Assembly: GCA_028290385.1 (NCBI GenBank)
Contig: JAQGJZ010000392.1
Coordinates: 1-6,684, forward strand
DNA length: 6,684 nt
Source of the DNA: Enterovirga sp.
Lineage (GTDB): Bacteria; Pseudomonadota; Alphaproteobacteria; Rhizobiales; Beijerinckiaceae
Reading direction: 5' to 3'
In this document: piece after piece, positions 5,409-6,684 of the stretch
Position numbering within the stretch: position 1 is the stretch's first letter
Layout: each line of letters begins with the position of its first letter
Notes under the pieces: model-generated
Told to the model about the DNA's origin: nothing
Databases searched by the model: none
The model's input: only the letters and a program-made list of their open reading frames with translations
Program-made: the position numbers and the translations under genes

Positions 5409-6174
5409 GGACCATCTCGCGATCCGCCACGGCGGCCTCGTCGCGGATCAGCGACCAGAGCTCTTCGCGCAGGCCGGACAGCGTGGCTGCGGCGCTGCCC
5501 CCCGCACGCTCACGCTGCGGAATGGCGATCGGCACGATCCGCTTGATCCGGCCCGGGCGGCGCGACAGGACGACGACCCGGTCCGCCAGCCGCAGCGCTT
5601 CATCGAGGTTGTGGGTCACGTACAGGGCGGTGACGCGGTCGCGCAGCCAGAGCGCCAGGAAATCCTCCATCAGGAGTTCCCGGGTCTGGGCGTCGAGCGC
5701 GGAGAGGGGCTCGTCCATGAGGAGGAGGGCCGGGCGGACGACGAGCGCGCGGGCGATGCCGACGCGCTGTCGCATGCCGCCCGACAGCTGCTTCGGGATG
5801 GCGCGCGCGAAATCGGACAGGCCCGTGCGGGCGAGCGCATCACGGACCAGGCCGTCCCGCTCGGCCCGCGACAGGCCGTGGTGCTCCAGCGGAAACGCGA
5901 CGTTGTCGGCCACGCTCCGCCACGGCAGCAGCGCGAAATCCTGAAACACGAACGTGAACGGGTTCAGGGTCCCGGCCGGGAGTACGCCATGGGTCGTCAC
6001 GGAGCCGTCCGTCGGCCGGATCAGCCCGCCGACGATCCCCAGGAGGGTGGACTTTCCGCAGCCGGAGGGGCCGATGACAGCGACGATCTCGCCGTCCTCG
6101 ACGTCGAGCGCGATGCCTTCCAGAACCTGCAGCTCGTCGAAGGCGTGCGACCTGATCTCGATCGAAAGGCGCAC
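5401..6174 (-). CDS. ABC transporter ATP-binding protein, NitT/TauT (SsuB-like) family
   Basis: This is a 257-aa cytoplasmic ATPase that powers the importer. Motifs in order are an A-loop aromatic probably at F12, Walker A GPSGCGKS (35-42), Q-loop Q78 in FVFQDFALLPW, signature LSGGMRQR (130-137), Walker B LLMDEP (151-156) with catalytic Glu155, D-loop SALD (158-161) and H-loop His188 in YVTHNLDEAL. All catalytic residues are present. The frame is open further upstream, to 6402, but that part is antisense-like and overlaps the substrate-binding gene. I choose the GTG at 6174, which lies one base after the stop of that gene and gives a normal N-terminus (RLSIEIRSHAFDELQVLEGI). No strong ribosome binding site precedes it, so reinitiation after the upstream gene is likely. 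The 3' end overlaps the permease start by 8 bases. Confidence 0.92.
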   Translation of the reverse strand: MRLSIEIRSHAFDELQVLEGIALDVEDGEIVAVIGPSGCGKSTLLGIVGGLIRPTDGSVTTHGVLPAGTLNPFTFVFQDFALLPWRSVADNVAFPLEHHGLSRAERDGLVRDALARTGLSDFARAIPKQLSGGMRQRVGIARALVVRPALLLMDEPLSALDAQTRELLMEDFLALWLRDRVTALYVTHNLDEALRLADRVVVLSRRPGRIKRIVPIAIPQRERAGGSAAATLSGLREELWSLIRDEAAVADREMVHA

Positions 6175-6175
6175 G

Positions 6176-6684
6176 CTATTTCGGCACGTCGAGGTGACCG
6201 CCTTCGACGAAGGTGAGGTCGAGGATGGAGGCGGCATCGACCGCGGAATCGACGAGCTTCTGCGACTGATACCACCGCACCTGACGGTAGATGTCGCCGA
6301 CCAGCAGCCGCCCCTTGGGGTCGATGTAGGGAATGCTGTTGCGGATCGAGGTCGGGCTCTGGCCGGTATGCTTTGCGATGATCGCGAGGTGCTTCTCGGC
6401 ATCCGGGCCGAGTTGGACCTGCCCGTCCGGCCCCTTGGTCAGGAAGCTGGCATGGAAGGCCTGCAGGCCTTTCTGATAGCCGCGGATGAAGCTTTCGAGG
6501 GCGGCCCGGCGGTTCGCGATGGCGCGCGGCGAGGTGAAAACGGCCGCGACCTGCCAGGGCGTCTCGTCCGCCCAGCCGAGGAGAACGGCGTCGCCCGACG
6601 CGATGAGGGGCGTCGCGCCGGTCGCCGGCATGATGGCCGAATCGACCTGCCCGCCCTTCACGGCCGAGACGAGGTTCGGCAGCG
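6176..6684 (-). CDS. ABC transporter substrate-binding protein, partial (C-terminal half)
   Basis: Only the last 168 residues are in the window; the frame stays open to base 6684, so the N-terminus, including any signal peptide, lies outside. The sequence is like the C-terminal part of NMT1/SsuA-type periplasmic binding proteins. GGQVDSAIMPATG fits the segment that closes over the ligand. AAVFTSPRAIANRRAALESFIRGYQKGLQAFH fits the strand and long helix in which such proteins check the next residue run. IDPKGRLLVGDIYRQVRWYQSQKLVDSAVDAASILDLTFVE is the usual helical C-terminus. It is the first gene of the leftward operon visible here, one base before the ATPase GTG. Its place in the operon makes it the specificity component. 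Candidate ligands in this family include sulfonates, nitrate, pyrimidine precursors and aromatic acids, and nothing here decides between them. Confidence 0.85.
   Translation of the reverse strand, partial: LPNLVSAVKGGQVDSAIMPATGATPLIASGDAVLLGWADETPWQVAAVFTSPRAIANRRAALESFIRGYQKGLQAFHASFLTKGPDGQVQLGPDAEKHLAIIAKHTGQSPTSIRNSIPYIDPKGRLLVGDIYRQVRWYQSQKLVDSAVDAASILDLTFVEGGHLDVPK

Noticed and set aside
4461..5546. Rightward open frame of 361 codons opposite the permease
   Set aside because: Despite the good ribosome binding site, the protein is a low-complexity Arg/Asp/His-rich antisense of a clear permease.
1..6684. CRISPR array, tRNA, rRNA, insertion sequence or phage genes
   Set aside because: I found no regularly spaced repeats, cloverleaf-like sequence, transposase motifs or phage proteins in the window.

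Overview
This is a high-GC window, about two thirds G+C by eye. Its compact gene order, GTG starts and protein families (DUF2783 beside an MhpA-type flavoprotein, a DUF3307 membrane protein, a NitT/TauT-type ABC transporter) point to an alphaproteobacterium. A TTAA-N7-TTAA box upstream of one gene fits as well. Hyphomicrobiales close to Methylobacteriaceae, Bosea or Bradyrhizobium is my best guess. That is a judgement from gene content, not a database match.

Layout. Bases 1-219 hold no convincing gene. A metallo-beta-lactamase-fold protein runs rightward (220-1170). Facing it is a leftward pair, a 556-aa FAD monooxygenase (3052-1382) and a 72-aa DUF2783 protein (1385-1167). These two are coupled through a GTGA stop/start overlap with a good ribosome binding site. 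The last codons of DUF2783 and the MBL gene overlap tail to tail by 4 bases at a CTAG. Bases 3053-3225 separate the monooxygenase from a rightward DUF3307 membrane protein (3226-3624) and contain several short dyads. Ten bases after DUF3307 comes the stop of a leftward coiled-coil protein (4138-3635). It has a strong ribosome binding site and, 39 bases upstream of its start, a full-consensus CtrA-type box. Bases 4139-4610 carry no convincing gene. They hold that box and a leftward intrinsic terminator (4439-4411), which closes the last unit. That unit is a leftward ABC importer operon read in the order substrate-binding protein (cut by the window edge), ATPase and permease.

How the genes work together. 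The monooxygenase, DUF2783 and MBL proteins probably form one functional set, an oxidation of an aromatic or related ring compound with an accessory hydrolase-like protein. The substrate cannot be read from the sequence. The most unusual observation is in the MBL protein. The positions that normally hold the second metal (Asp and His of HxHxDH, and the late His of PGHG) are Val, Arg and Arg, while the first-site histidines and the bridging Asp are kept. A His/Cys/Cys cluster follows the bridging Asp. The ABC operon is an ordinary importer of unknown ligand. The DUF3307 and coiled-coil genes have no visible link to either set.
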